Positions 18,093 through 26,482 of a stretch of 64,000 nucleotides of DNA are shown piece after piece. Position 1 is the first letter of the stretch. Each line of letters begins with the position of its first letter. The stretch is from Streptomyces sp. GSL17-111 (GTDB taxonomy: Bacteria; Actinomycetota; Actinomycetes; Streptomycetales; Streptomycetaceae), in assembly GCF_037911585.1 (NCBI RefSeq), contig NZ_JBAJNS010000001.1, positions 2,784,001 to 2,848,000 on the forward strand, in the 5' to 3' direction. The notes beneath the pieces are model-generated. The model made no database searches. It was not told the DNA's origin and saw only the letters and a program-made list of their open reading frames with translations. A program made the translations under genes and the position numbers.

Positions 18093-19589
18093 TCAGCCCC
18101 GGTAGCCCTCCAGCAGCTTCAGCCACACCTCGCTCATCGTCGGGTAGGCCGGTACCGCGTGCCAGAGCCTCTCGACGGGCACCTCGGCCGCGACGGCGAC
18201 CGTAGCGGCGTGCAGGAGCTCGCTGACGCCGGGCCCGACGAACGTCACGCCCACCAGCACCCGGCGGTCCTCGTCGACGACCATGCGGGCGCGGCCCCGG
18301 TAGTCGTCACCGAAGAGGGAGGCGCCCGCGACCGCACCGAGGTCCTGGTCCACGGCCCGTACCCGCAGCCCGGCCGCCTCCGCCTGGGCGGCCGTGCGGC
18401 CCACGGACGCCGCCTCGGGGTGGCAGAAGACGACCTGCGGGACGGCGTCGTGGTCGGCGGTGGCGGCGTGCGCGCCCCAGCGGTCGCTCTCCAGCAGCGG
18501 CACGCCCGCCGCGCGGGCGGCGATGGCGGCACCGGCGATGCGGGCCTGGTACTTGCCCTGGTGGGTGAGGAGTGCGCGGTGGTTGACGTCGCCCACGCCG
18601 TACAGCCACCCGCCGCGCACTCCGTCGACACGGCAGGAGTCGTCCACGTCCAGCCACGCGCCGGGCTCCAGGCCGACGGTGTCCAGGCCGATGTCGTCGG
18701 TGCGGGGCTCGCGCCCGGTGGCGAACAGAATCTCGTCGACCCGCAGCTCTCCCCCGCCCCGCAGCCGGACGGTGACCGGGCCGTCCGGGGCCGTGCGGGC
18801 CACCTCGGCCGCTTCGGTGCCCAGCCGCACGTCCACCCCGGCGGCCCGCAGCCCCTCGGTGACGTACTCCCCGACGAAGGACTCCATCCGGTCCAGCACG
18901 CCCGCGCCCCGGACGAGGAGGGTGACGGACGAGCCCAGCGCCTGCCAGGCCGAGGCCAGCTCGACGGCGACGGGCCCGCCCCCGACCACGGCCAGCGCGT
19001 CCGGCACGCTCGACGCGGCCGTCCCCTCGCGGTTGGTCCACGGCCGCACGCCCGCGTCGGTGTCCACGTCGGCGCCCGCGTCGGCGCTCCCGTCGGGGCT
19101 CCCGCCACCGCTCCCGGCGCGCGCCAGGCCGGGGAGGCCGGGGATCTTCGCCCGCGTCCCGGTGCAGACGGCGACCGCGTGCCGCGCGGTCAGCGTGCGC
19201 CGCCCCCCGTGGGCGTCCTCGACCGTCACGCGCCTCGGGCCGTCGAGCCGGCCGTGGCCGCGCAGGAACTCCGCCCCGGTGGAGTCGATCCACCGGACCT
19301 GTCCCGCGTCGTCCCAGTGCGCGGCGAAGGAGTCGCGGCGCGCGAGGACCGCGCCCGCGTCCAGCCGTCCCCCCGCCGCCTCGCGGGCTCCCGCCACGGC
19401 GCGCGCCTCGGCCAGGGCGGCGGGCGGACGCAGCAGCGCCTTGCTCGGCATGCAGGCCCAGTACGAGCACTCGCCCCCGGCGCGTTCGTTCTCGACGAGT
19501 GCCACGGACAGGCCCGCCGCGCGGGCCCGGTCGGCGACGTTCTCCCCGACCGGGCCCGCGCCCACCACAATCACATCGAAGTCGTCCAT
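18093..19589 (-). CDS. NAD(P)/FAD-dependent pyridine-nucleotide disulfide oxidoreductase
   Basis: A 498-residue homologue of dihydrolipoamide dehydrogenase and mercuric reductase. The FAD-binding motif is VIVVGAGPVGENVA (residues 5-18). The redox-active disulfide site GGECSYWACMPSK keeps the two Cys four residues apart. The second Rossmann motif is ALAVVGGGPVAVELA (about 215-229), and FATGREPRTDDIGL precedes the FAD O3' Asp motif (YGVGDVNH). The C-terminal dimerisation domain lacks the canonical HxxxxE pair in its usual form (HAVPAYPTMSEVW is the equivalent). An Asp/Ala/Gly-rich insertion of about 30 residues lies near residue 150. Physiological substrate unknown. Confidence 0.9.
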   Translation of the reverse strand: MDDFDVIVVGAGPVGENVADRARAAGLSVALVENERAGGECSYWACMPSKALLRPPAALAEARAVAGAREAAGGRLDAGAVLARRDSFAAHWDDAGQVRWIDSTGAEFLRGHGRLDGPRRVTVEDAHGGRRTLTARHAVAVCTGTRAKIPGLPGLARAGSGGGSPDGSADAGADVDTDAGVRPWTNREGTAASSVPDALAVVGGGPVAVELASAWQALGSSVTLLVRGAGVLDRMESFVGEYVTEGLRAAGVDVRLGTEAAEVARTAPDGPVTVRLRGGGELRVDEILFATGREPRTDDIGLDTVGLEPGAWLDVDDSCRVDGVRGGWLYGVGDVNHRALLTHQGKYQARIAGAAIAARAAGVPLLESDRWGAHAATADHDAVPQVVFCHPEAASVGRTAAQAEAAGLRVRAVDQDLGAVAGASLFGDDYRGRARMVVDEDRRVLVGVTFVGPGVSELLHAATVAVAAEVPVERLWHAVPAYPTMSEVWLKLLEGYRG

Positions 19590-19649
19590 TCCGCCATCAT
19601 GGCCGCATCGCGGCCGTCCTGCGGGGACGACCGCGCTCCGGGCGGTCGC

Positions 19650-20561
19650 TCAGGCGGGCTGGGGCACCCGGGGCGGCCGCGTGTGCGCGGGCGCGGCCAG
19701 CTCCTCGGCACCCTCGGGCACCGGGACGGCGGCGAAGATCCGGCTCTGCCGCTCGGCCAGTTCGGCCTTGCGCTGCGGCGACGTGCCGGGGAGGCGCTGC
19801 TCCTCGTAGAGCGGGTGCGTCACCGTCGCGGCGTGCTTGCTGGCCGGGGTGTGGAACTGGATCTCGTAGGTGTGACCCCACATGGGTTCCTTCCAGGCGG
19901 CGTTGACGCCCTGGTAGGTGGAGCGGTCCTTCCAGGTGTTGGCCCAGCGCACGCTCTCGTGTCCCCAGTCGACGAGCAGATGGGAGGCCGTCCGGACGCC
20001 CTCGGTGTACGCGTGGTCCTCCCACTGGAAGGTGTAGCGCACGGAGTCGTTGAGGTCGTCCAGGGCTTCGTGGACGGTCTGGTTCGGGTCGCCCGCCAGC
20101 CAGGTGGCGATCTTGCGCTTCGTGGAGTCCTCGGACTTGAGCCGCTGGTCGAGGCCGACCAGTTCCGCGCCCGTCCACGCGGCAACGGTGCGCAGCTGCG
20201 GGGTGATGGTCTTCTCGGCCCGGGACGCCTCGTCCAGGAACTCCTCGACGGCGGCGTTCTCCCGGGCGTCGAGGTGCAGGTCCCCCTGACGCCAGCCGCC
20301 CCCCTCGGCGGGCGCGGCCTCGGGCCGGGGTGCCGGAGTGGTGTCGATCGTGTCGGTGGGGCCTCCGACGGGCAGCGGCCCGGCCTTGAGAGCCGGGCCG
20401 AGCAGCGCACCGGAGGCGGGCGCACCGGCGGCCGGCGCGGCCAGGGCGGTGGCGCTCGGAGCGGCGGTCAGGGCGAGGGCCGCGGCGAGGGCCGCGGCGG
20501 TGACGGCGCGGGCGGCCGGGCGCAGCAGGCCGGAGGTCGGGGAGGGGGACGGAGTGGTCAT
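19650..20561 (-). CDS. Secreted RelA/SpoT-fold nucleotide pyrophosphokinase
   Basis: A 303-residue protein with an Ala-rich signal peptide (about 1-41, cleavage near ATALA) and a mature size of about 28 kDa. Four RelA/SpoT synthetase-like blocks appear in the correct order. QRLKSEDSTKRKI (139-151) resembles the ATP-binding RxKSxxSxxRK motif. LDDLNDSVRYTF (167-178) resembles the Mg-binding D-x-x-x-x-R strand. KDRSTYQGVN (211-220) resembles the substrate-stacking YxSLH region. YEIQFHT (232-238) resembles the ExQ metal/catalytic motif, and HPLYEEQR follows. No HD hydrolase, TGS or ACT domain is present. Extracellular ATP nucleotide 3'-pyrophosphokinase is known from Streptomyces morookaensis, and this fits that activity. 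Transcribed alone. Confidence 0.82.
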   Translation of the reverse strand: MTTPSPSPTSGLLRPAARAVTAAALAAALALTAAPSATALAAPAAGAPASGALLGPALKAGPLPVGGPTDTIDTTPAPRPEAAPAEGGGWRQGDLHLDARENAAVEEFLDEASRAEKTITPQLRTVAAWTGAELVGLDQRLKSEDSTKRKIATWLAGDPNQTVHEALDDLNDSVRYTFQWEDHAYTEGVRTASHLLVDWGHESVRWANTWKDRSTYQGVNAAWKEPMWGHTYEIQFHTPASKHAATVTHPLYEEQRLPGTSPQRKAELAERQSRIFAAVPVPEGAEELAAPAHTRPPRVPQPA

Positions 20562-20741
20562 CGGCGTACATCCCTACGGTGGGGGAGCAAGTGCGCCGCG
20601 TACAACTCCGCACGCCGGGGTGGCGTCACGGCCCGTCCCTCTGACGGGCGGTCGGTCCGACCTGAACGGCGGAGGGCTGCGTGCTGTCGTGGCCGTGCCG
20701 TTGCCGTCGCCGTCGCTGTCGCCGTGGTGGGACGCGGGTGG

Positions 20742-20773
20742 GTGCCGCTGGTTTCACGTGAAACCAGCGGCAC
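20742..20773. terminator. 32-bp perfect palindrome downstream of ABC operon
   Basis: Sixteen-base arms (left arm starts GTGCCGCTGG) meet with no unpaired bases. It begins 4 bases past the stop of the last ABC permease gene on the minus strand, so a terminator role is natural. The centre is a parS core, recorded separately. Confidence 0.6.
20751..20764. other. parS site (ParB-binding palindrome)
   Basis: GTTTCACGTGAAAC, identical to the parS core bound by ParB in Streptomyces and Bacillus. In S. coelicolor parS sites cluster around oriC. This copy is intergenic and lies at the centre of a longer palindrome. Confidence 0.85.
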
Positions 20774-20776
20774 TCC

Positions 20777-21499
20777 TCACTCCTCGCCGGCCAGCGTCAG
20801 CACCTTGAGGCGCTGTCCCGCGTACCAGGTGCCCACGACCGTCACGACGGCGATCAGGACGGCCGCCAGGCCGAGGCTCACGTCGGCGTCGAGGCGAACG
20901 CCGCTCGCCACGACCTCGTCGGCCACCGCCAGGCCCCACTGCTGCACGCTGAGGGTGCGGGCGCCGGGCATGAGCGAGCCGATCAGCGTCTCCCACAGCA
21001 GCGCGTACACCAGGCCGAAGACCACGGCGTGCCGGGTGACCGTGCCGAGCAGCAGGAACAGGGCGCTGTACGCGAGGGACGCGAACATGGCGGCGAGTGC
21101 GAAGGCGATGGCGATCTGCTGGTCGCCGCCGACGAGGATGAACCCGGCCAGCAGGACGGGCAGCGCGGAGAAGGCGATCGTCACGGCGACCGCCACGACG
21201 AGCTTGGTGACGATGATCGTCGGCCGCTTCACCGGCTTGGACAGCAGGTAGACGATGGAGCCGTCGTCGATCTCCGGACCGATGGCCCCGGTGCCGGCGA
21301 TGACGCCGATCAGGGGCACCATCGTGGCGAGGGCGAAGCCGCTGAGCAGGTTGACGGCGACGTCCTGGTCCGCGAGGTCCATCACGCGCACGACCGTGGC
21401 GATGAGGAGCAGCAGCGCGGGGAGCGCGGCCAGCAGGGCGGCCCGGCGGCGGCCGAGCAGCGCCCGGTAGGTGAGCCGGGCGACGGTGGGATCGTACAT
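20777..21499 (-). CDS. ABC-2 type transporter permease
   Basis: A 240-residue membrane protein with six predicted helices, starting MYDPTVARLTYRALLGRRR and then a hydrophobic segment (about 22-42). EIDDGSIVYLLSKPVKRP matches the conserved cytosolic loop of ABC-2 permeases. Last gene of the four-gene minus-strand operon; it starts 15 bases after the stop of the second ATPase, which is presumably its partner. Substrate unknown. Confidence 0.88.
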   Translation of the reverse strand: MYDPTVARLTYRALLGRRRAALLAALPALLLLIATVVRVMDLADQDVAVNLLSGFALATMVPLIGVIAGTGAIGPEIDDGSIVYLLSKPVKRPTIIVTKLVVAVAVTIAFSALPVLLAGFILVGGDQQIAIAFALAAMFASLAYSALFLLLGTVTRHAVVFGLVYALLWETLIGSLMPGARTLSVQQWGLAVADEVVASGVRLDADVSLGLAAVLIAVVTVVGTWYAGQRLKVLTLAGEE

Positions 21500-21514
21500 A
21501 TCGCGGGCTCCTAG

Positions 21515-22432
21515 CTAGGCCGAGACGAGGTAGGCGAAGACGGACTCCAGCGACTCGTCCGAGGGCGAGACGGTCAGGAGCCGGATGTCGTGGGCACGGG
21601 CGATGCGCGGCAGTTCCCGGGTGAAGCGCGCGAAGTCGATCGCCTGGACGCGCAGGGCCCTTTCGTTCCAGTCGAGTTCGATGCCGGCCGTGGACTCGTC
21701 GGCGATGAGGGCGGCCGCGAGGGCCCGGTCGTCCGTGGAGCGGACCAGGTAGCGGTGCGGCCGATCGGTCATCAGCCGGCGGATGCGCCGGAAGTCGCCG
21801 CTGGCGGCGTGCCGCCCGGCGACGATGACCTCGATGTGCGCGGCGAGCTGCTCGACCTCCTCCAGGATGTGGGAGGAGAACAGCACCGTGCGGCCCTCCT
21901 CGCCCATGCGCCGCAGCAGGGTCATGAGTTGCATGCGCTGGCGCGGGTCCATGCCGTTGAACGGCTCGTCGAGCAGCAGCACCGCAGGCTCGTGCACGAG
22001 CGCGGAGGCCATCTTGACGCGCTGCCGCATGCCCTTGCTGTAGGTGTCGATGCGCCGGTCCTGCGCGTACTCCATCTCGACGGTGGCCAGGGCGCGACGG
22101 GCCGCGGCGCCCGGGTCCGGCAGGCCGTGCAGCTCGGCGTTGGCGCGGACGAACTCCTCGCCGGTGAGGAAGTCGTACATGCCCTCGCGCTCCGGCACGA
22201 TGCCGATGTGCCGGTACACCGCCTCGTTGCGCCAGATCGTGGCGCCGTCGAGGGTGACGCTGCCGACGGACGGGGCGAGGAACCCGGCCATCATGGAGAT
22301 GAGCGTGGACTTGCCCGCGCCGTTCGGGCCGAGCAGGCCGGTGACGCCCGGGCCCACGTCCATCGTGACGTCGTTGACAGCGACGACGTTCCCGAACCAG
22401 CGCGAGACGTGGTCGATGCGGATCGTGGTCAC
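21515..22432 (-). CDS. ABC transporter ATP-binding protein
   Basis: A 305-residue ATPase. Walker A is GPNGAGKST (about residues 37-45), the signature region is YSKGMRQRVKMA, Walker B is VLLLDEPFNGMD, and the switch His is in LFSSHILEEVEQLA. The C-terminal about 90 residues form an accessory domain typical of exporter ATPases of the CcmA/NatA group. GTG 22432 overlaps the stop of the upstream permease (GTGA), showing coupling. Confidence 0.92.
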   Translation of the reverse strand: MTTIRIDHVSRWFGNVVAVNDVTMDVGPGVTGLLGPNGAGKSTLISMMAGFLAPSVGSVTLDGATIWRNEAVYRHIGIVPEREGMYDFLTGEEFVRANAELHGLPDPGAAARRALATVEMEYAQDRRIDTYSKGMRQRVKMASALVHEPAVLLLDEPFNGMDPRQRMQLMTLLRRMGEEGRTVLFSSHILEEVEQLAAHIEVIVAGRHAASGDFRRIRRLMTDRPHRYLVRSTDDRALAAALIADESTAGIELDWNERALRVQAIDFARFTRELPRIARAHDIRLLTVSPSDESLESVFAYLVSA

Positions 22433-23364
22433 AGTCCGGCCTTCCGGTAGCGGGCCATCAGGGCGGCGTACGAGCCGGCCACGAGGGCGAGGACGAGGAG
22501 GAGGTAGCACAGGCCCGCCGCGTCGCTCGGGACGACGCCGCCGGGGAAGTCGGAGGGGGCGTCGAGGAACTTCGCCTGGAAGCCGGACATCAGCGTGCCC
22601 GGGGAGGCCAGCCCCAGCCAGCCGACGGCTGCGGTGCCGTCGCCGGCGCCACCACTCTCGGAGGCGATGAACTGCAGGGTGCTGACGGCGAAGTAGGGGA
22701 TCGTCAGCACCGCGATGATCGCGGCGACGCCGAAGCCGCGACGCGGGGTGAGGGCGGCCACGACGAGCCCGATCCCGGCGTAGACGAGGGAGAGCACGGC
22801 GACGGAGACCAGGCCGAGCGAGAAGTCCCGCGTCTGCTCGGCGAAGTCCAGCTCGCCCAGCAGCGCCCCGGCGTACAGCACCACCAGGGGCGCGGCGGTG
22901 AAGACGAACAGCGCCGCCGCCATGGCCGCGTACTTGGCGAGGACGTAGTCGACGCGCTCGATGGGCCGGGAGAAGTACAGCGGCACGGTGCGGAAGCGCA
23001 GGTCCCGGGAGACGGACTGCGGAGCCATGGCCGCCAGGTAGAGGCCGATGACCGGCGCCAGGAAGGAGGCGTACGCGCGGTAGTCCACCGGCAGCTCGTC
23101 GACGCCGGTGGTGATGGCCACGGCCACGACGACGAGGGCGGGCACGCACATGATCCCGAAGAGGAGCATCGGCGTGACCTTGGAGCGGGCGGACCGGCCG
23201 AGCCCGTAGCCCCCGCGCAGGGACTGGGCGAACAGCGAGCGGCGGGCGTAGCCCCGGCCGAGCCGGGCACCCTCGTAGGCGCGGTAGCCGATGTTGTGGA
23301 TGCTGGCGGCGTGCCCGGAGGTGTCGCTCGGCCCGCCGCCCGGGTGGGTGGGGTCAGCCTGCAT
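22429..23364 (-). CDS. ABC-2 type transporter permease
   Basis: A 311-residue membrane protein. A hydrophilic N-terminus with IHNIGYRAYEGARLGR (typical of this permease subfamily) is followed by six helices, the first near residues 66-86. SRDLRFRTVPLYFSRPIERVDYV is the ABC-2 cytosolic loop. It overlaps the ATPase genes on both sides (11 bases with the upstream one, 4 with the downstream one). Confidence 0.88.
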   Translation of the reverse strand: MQADPTHPGGGPSDTSGHAASIHNIGYRAYEGARLGRGYARRSLFAQSLRGGYGLGRSARSKVTPMLLFGIMCVPALVVVAVAITTGVDELPVDYRAYASFLAPVIGLYLAAMAPQSVSRDLRFRTVPLYFSRPIERVDYVLAKYAAMAAALFVFTAAPLVVLYAGALLGELDFAEQTRDFSLGLVSVAVLSLVYAGIGLVVAALTPRRGFGVAAIIAVLTIPYFAVSTLQFIASESGGAGDGTAAVGWLGLASPGTLMSGFQAKFLDAPSDFPGGVVPSDAAGLCYLLLVLALVAGSYAALMARYRKAGL

Positions 23365-24331
23365 GGCCGCTGCCTCCCTTCCTGTCGCTGTCGTGCTGCT
23401 GGAAGACCTCGGCGATGTGGTGCTGGCGCTGCTCCATGCGGACGAGGCCGAGACCGAGGTCGACGACGGCGTCCCGCACCAGGTCGTAGGTCTCCTCCCC
23501 GGCCACGTCGACGAGGAGGACGTGCCCGGCGCCCGGCAGTCCGCCCTCGGCGGAGGCCGGCCGCGCGGCGAGCCCGGCGGTGGTGAGGGCGTCCAGGAGG
23601 GCCGCCCCGCCGTCGGGGTGGGTGTCGGTGTCGGTGACCTCGACGGCGAGCGCGGCCGTGGCCTGCGTGAAGTCGGAGGTCGACGAGGAGCGCAGGAGCC
23701 GCCCGCCGTCGACGACGACCACGTGGTCGCAGGTGCGCTCCAGCTCGCCGAGCAGGTGCGAGGTGACGAGGACGGAGATGCCGAAGTCGGTGTGGACGCG
23801 CCGGATGAGGTCGAGCATGTGGTCGCGGCCCACCGGGTCGAGGCCGTTGGTGGGCTCGTCCAGCAGCACCAGCCGCGGGTCGTGGACGAGGGCCTGCGCG
23901 AGTTTGACGCGCTGCTTCATGCCGGTGGAGTAGCCGCCCATCGGGCGGTAGCGCTCCTCGTAGAGGCCCACGTGGCGCAGGGTGTCGGCGGTGCGTTCCC
24001 GGGCCGCTGTCGGCGGCAGCCCCGACATCCGCGCCATGTGGACGACGAACTCGGTGGCCGAGACGTCGGGCGGCAGGCAGTCGTGTTCGGGCATGTACCC
24101 GACCCGCTCCCGGATGGCCGGGCCTTCGGTGGCGACGTCCAGGCCGAGGACGCGGGCGTCCCCCTCGGTGGCCGGGGAGAGGCCGAGCAGGATCTTGATG
24201 AGCGTCGACTTGCCCGCGCCGTTGGCCCCCACGAGGCCGGTGACGCCCGGGGTGATGTCGACGGTCAGGCGGTCGAGCGCGGTCACCCGGGGATACCGCT
24301 TGGTGAGGCTCTGGGTCACGATCACAGTCAC
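23354..24331 (-). CDS. ABC transporter ATP-binding protein, first gene of exporter operon
   Basis: A 325-residue ATPase with Walker A GANGAGKST, signature-region YSTGMKQRVKLAQ, Walker B LVLLDEPTNGLD and the switch in LVTSHLLGELE. Start is GTG 24331; GTG 24325 and 24319 are alternatives in the same frame (VTVIVTQSLTKRYP). The operon holds two ATPase/permease pairs, so it may encode one heteromeric or two related exporters. The upstream region contains an inverted repeat at 24385-24412 that could bind a regulator. Confidence 0.92.
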   Translation of the reverse strand: MTVIVTQSLTKRYPRVTALDRLTVDITPGVTGLVGANGAGKSTLIKILLGLSPATEGDARVLGLDVATEGPAIRERVGYMPEHDCLPPDVSATEFVVHMARMSGLPPTAARERTADTLRHVGLYEERYRPMGGYSTGMKQRVKLAQALVHDPRLVLLDEPTNGLDPVGRDHMLDLIRRVHTDFGISVLVTSHLLGELERTCDHVVVVDGGRLLRSSSTSDFTQATAALAVEVTDTDTHPDGGAALLDALTTAGLAARPASAEGGLPGAGHVLLVDVAGEETYDLVRDAVVDLGLGLVRMEQRQHHIAEVFQQHDSDRKGGSGHAG

Positions 24332-24384
24332 GGGCCCGACGCTATCGGTGGTGCGGGGGCGTGGCGTCCGCCTCTGCGGGGGGA

Positions 24385-24412
24385 CCGGTCTCCGCCTCAG
24401 GTCGGAGACCGG
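24385..24412. promoter_or_regulatory. Inverted repeat between divergent ABC operon and EphD-like gene
   Basis: CCGGTCTCCG and CGGAGACCGG flank an 8-base spacer. It is 54 bases upstream of the ABC ATPase start and 190 bases upstream of the plus-strand gene, so it is well placed as an operator for the ABC operon. A leader hairpin is the alternative. Confidence 0.4.
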
Positions 24413-24602
24413 CCCCTCCCCTCCGTAGGGCCACCCCTGGTGTCGGCGACGCACACGGGGCGTTACCGCAGGTATCCACAGGTCTTTCGCGGCGCTGACG
24501 CACCGCCTTAGGGTGAGGCGGGATCGGCTCGGACAGCGACGTCCGGAAGGGTCCGGGCCCGACGGGGGCCGGCGGGGGCGCACCAGGTGGAGGAGCAGCC
24601 GT

Positions 24603-26381
24603 ATGAGCAGCGAGGGCGGATCACGGGCGGCCGCGCGGGAGCGGTGGGTCGTCAGGCCCGAAGGGGTGCGGCTGTGCGTCGCCGAGTTCGGCGACACCGA
24701 GCGGCCGACCGTCGTCCTCGTCCACGGCTATCCGGATTCCAAGGAGGTGTGGTCCCTCGTCGCCGAGCGGCTGGCGGACCGCTTCCACGTGGTGCTGTAC
24801 GACGTGCGCGGGCACGGCCGGTCCAGCGCGCCCAGGCCACTGCACGGCGGCTTCACCCTGGAGAAGCTCACCGACGACTTCCTCGCCGTGGCCGACGCCG
24901 TGAGCCCCGACCGTCCGGTGCACCTCGTCGGGCACGACTGGGGCTCGGTGCAGGGCTGGGAGTTCGCGACCGTGCGGCGTACCGAGGGCCGGATCGCCAC
25001 GTTCACGTCCGTCTCCGGTCCGCTGACCGACCACTTCGCGCTCTGGATGCGCGAGCGCCGGGCCCGGCCGACGCCCCGGCACACCGTTCAGCTCGCCCGG
25101 CAGCGCGCCAAGTCGTGGTACATCGGGGCCCTGCACGTCCCCGGCCTGCCGGAGCGGGTACTCAGAGGGCCGCTCGGGCGCCGGGGCCCCGCTCTGCTGC
25201 GGCGCCTGGAGGGCCTCCCGGACGACGGCTACCCCACCGCCTCCTTCACCGACGACGCCGTGCACGGGGCCTGGCTCTACCGGGACAACATCAGGCCCCG
25301 GATGCGGCGGCCGCGCACGGACGCCACCGCGCACGTGCCGGTGCAGCTCGTCGTCCCCACGCGTGACGCCTACCTGCACCCCTCCCTCTACGACGACCTG
25401 GACCGGTGGGCGCCGCAGCTCACGCGGCGGACGATCTCCGCGAAGCACTGGGTGCAGCGCACCCGCCCGGACCAGCTCGCCCGGTGGATCGCCTCCCACA
25501 TCACCGCCCACGAGGGCGCGACGGCGCCCCGGCAGGTCGTGGCGCCCGGCCCCCACGCCGAGCGGTTCGGTGGCCGCCTCGTCCTGGTGACGGGCGCGGC
25601 GGGCGGCATCGGCCGGGCCGTGGCCCTGTCCTTCGCCGAGGCGGGGGCCCGCGTCGTCGCGGTCGACCGGGACGGCGCGGGGGCGGCCCGCACCGCCGAG
25701 ACGGCCCGGCTGGTCGGCGCCGAGGAGGCCTGGGCCGAGGAGGTCGACGTGGCCGACGAGCGGGCGATGGAGGAGCTGGCCGCCCGGACCGCCGCCGACC
25801 ACGGCGTCGTCGACGTCCTGGTCAACAACGCCGGGGTCGGACTGGCCGGCCCGCTGCTGGACACCACCGCGGAGGACTGGCGGCGGCTGCTGGACGTCAA
25901 CCTCTGGGGCGTCATCCACGGCTGCCGCCTCTTCGGCCGCCAGATGGCCGCGCGCGGCCAGGGCGGACACATCGTCACCATCGCCTCGGCCGCCGCCTTC
26001 CTGCCCTCGACGATGCTCCCCGCCTACAGCACCTCCAAGGCGGCGGTGCTCATGCTCACCCAGTCGTTGCGCGCCGAGCTGGCCGGGCAGGGCATCGGCG
26101 TCACCGCCGTCTGCCCCGGAGTCGTCAACACCGGCATCACCCGCACGTCCCGGTTCGCCGGGGTGGACGCCGCCGAGCAGCAGCGCCGCCGGGACCGTGC
26201 GGCCGGGCTCTACGCCCGGCGCGGCTACCCGCCGGAGAAGGTGGCGGCCGCCGTCATCCGGGCCGTCGTCCACAACCGTGCGGTCGTCCCGGTGACACCG
26301 GAGGCACACCTCGTCCACGCCCTCTCCCGCCTCTCCCCCCGCCTCCTCCGCGCCACCGCCCGCCTCACCCGCCACCTGTGA
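24603..26381 (+). CDS. EphD-like alpha/beta-hydrolase - SDR fusion
   Basis: A 592-residue bifunctional protein. The N-terminal alpha/beta-hydrolase domain (about 15-300) has the epoxide-hydrolase oxyanion motif HGYPDS and nucleophile motif VGHDWGS (Asp about 112). The C-terminal SDR domain (about 325-590) has LVTGAAGGIGRA, VNNAGVGLAG, a catalytic Ser in TIASAAAF and YSTSK. Domain order and length match EphD of Mycobacterium tuberculosis, which acts on mycolic-acid intermediates. Streptomyces lacks mycolates, so the substrate here is open. Start ATG 24603 has GGAGGAGCAG upstream. Monocistronic, followed by corA. Confidence 0.9.
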   Translation: MSSEGGSRAAARERWVVRPEGVRLCVAEFGDTERPTVVLVHGYPDSKEVWSLVAERLADRFHVVLYDVRGHGRSSAPRPLHGGFTLEKLTDDFLAVADAVSPDRPVHLVGHDWGSVQGWEFATVRRTEGRIATFTSVSGPLTDHFALWMRERRARPTPRHTVQLARQRAKSWYIGALHVPGLPERVLRGPLGRRGPALLRRLEGLPDDGYPTASFTDDAVHGAWLYRDNIRPRMRRPRTDATAHVPVQLVVPTRDAYLHPSLYDDLDRWAPQLTRRTISAKHWVQRTRPDQLARWIASHITAHEGATAPRQVVAPGPHAERFGGRLVLVTGAAGGIGRAVALSFAEAGARVVAVDRDGAGAARTAETARLVGAEEAWAEEVDVADERAMEELAARTAADHGVVDVLVNNAGVGLAGPLLDTTAEDWRRLLDVNLWGVIHGCRLFGRQMAARGQGGHIVTIASAAAFLPSTMLPAYSTSKAAVLMLTQSLRAELAGQGIGVTAVCPGVVNTGITRTSRFAGVDAAEQQRRRDRAAGLYARRGYPPEKVAAAVIRAVVHNRAVVPVTPEAHLVHALSRLSPRLLRATARLTRHL

Positions 26382-26482
26382 CCCCACCCGCCCACTCCGG
26401 GGCGGCGCAGCGGGCGTCCGCATGCGGCCGTACGGGGTGGGCAGGAGTGCGGGAGTTGGCGTCAAGCTCCAGGATGGGCCGC

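Noticed and set aside
18159-21251. Very long open frame on the plus strand (about 1000 codons) across the flavoprotein, RelA-like and ABC permease genes
   Set aside because: It is antisense to three well-supported genes; its translation is Arg/Gly/Pro-rich low complexity, the usual shadow in a high-GC genome.
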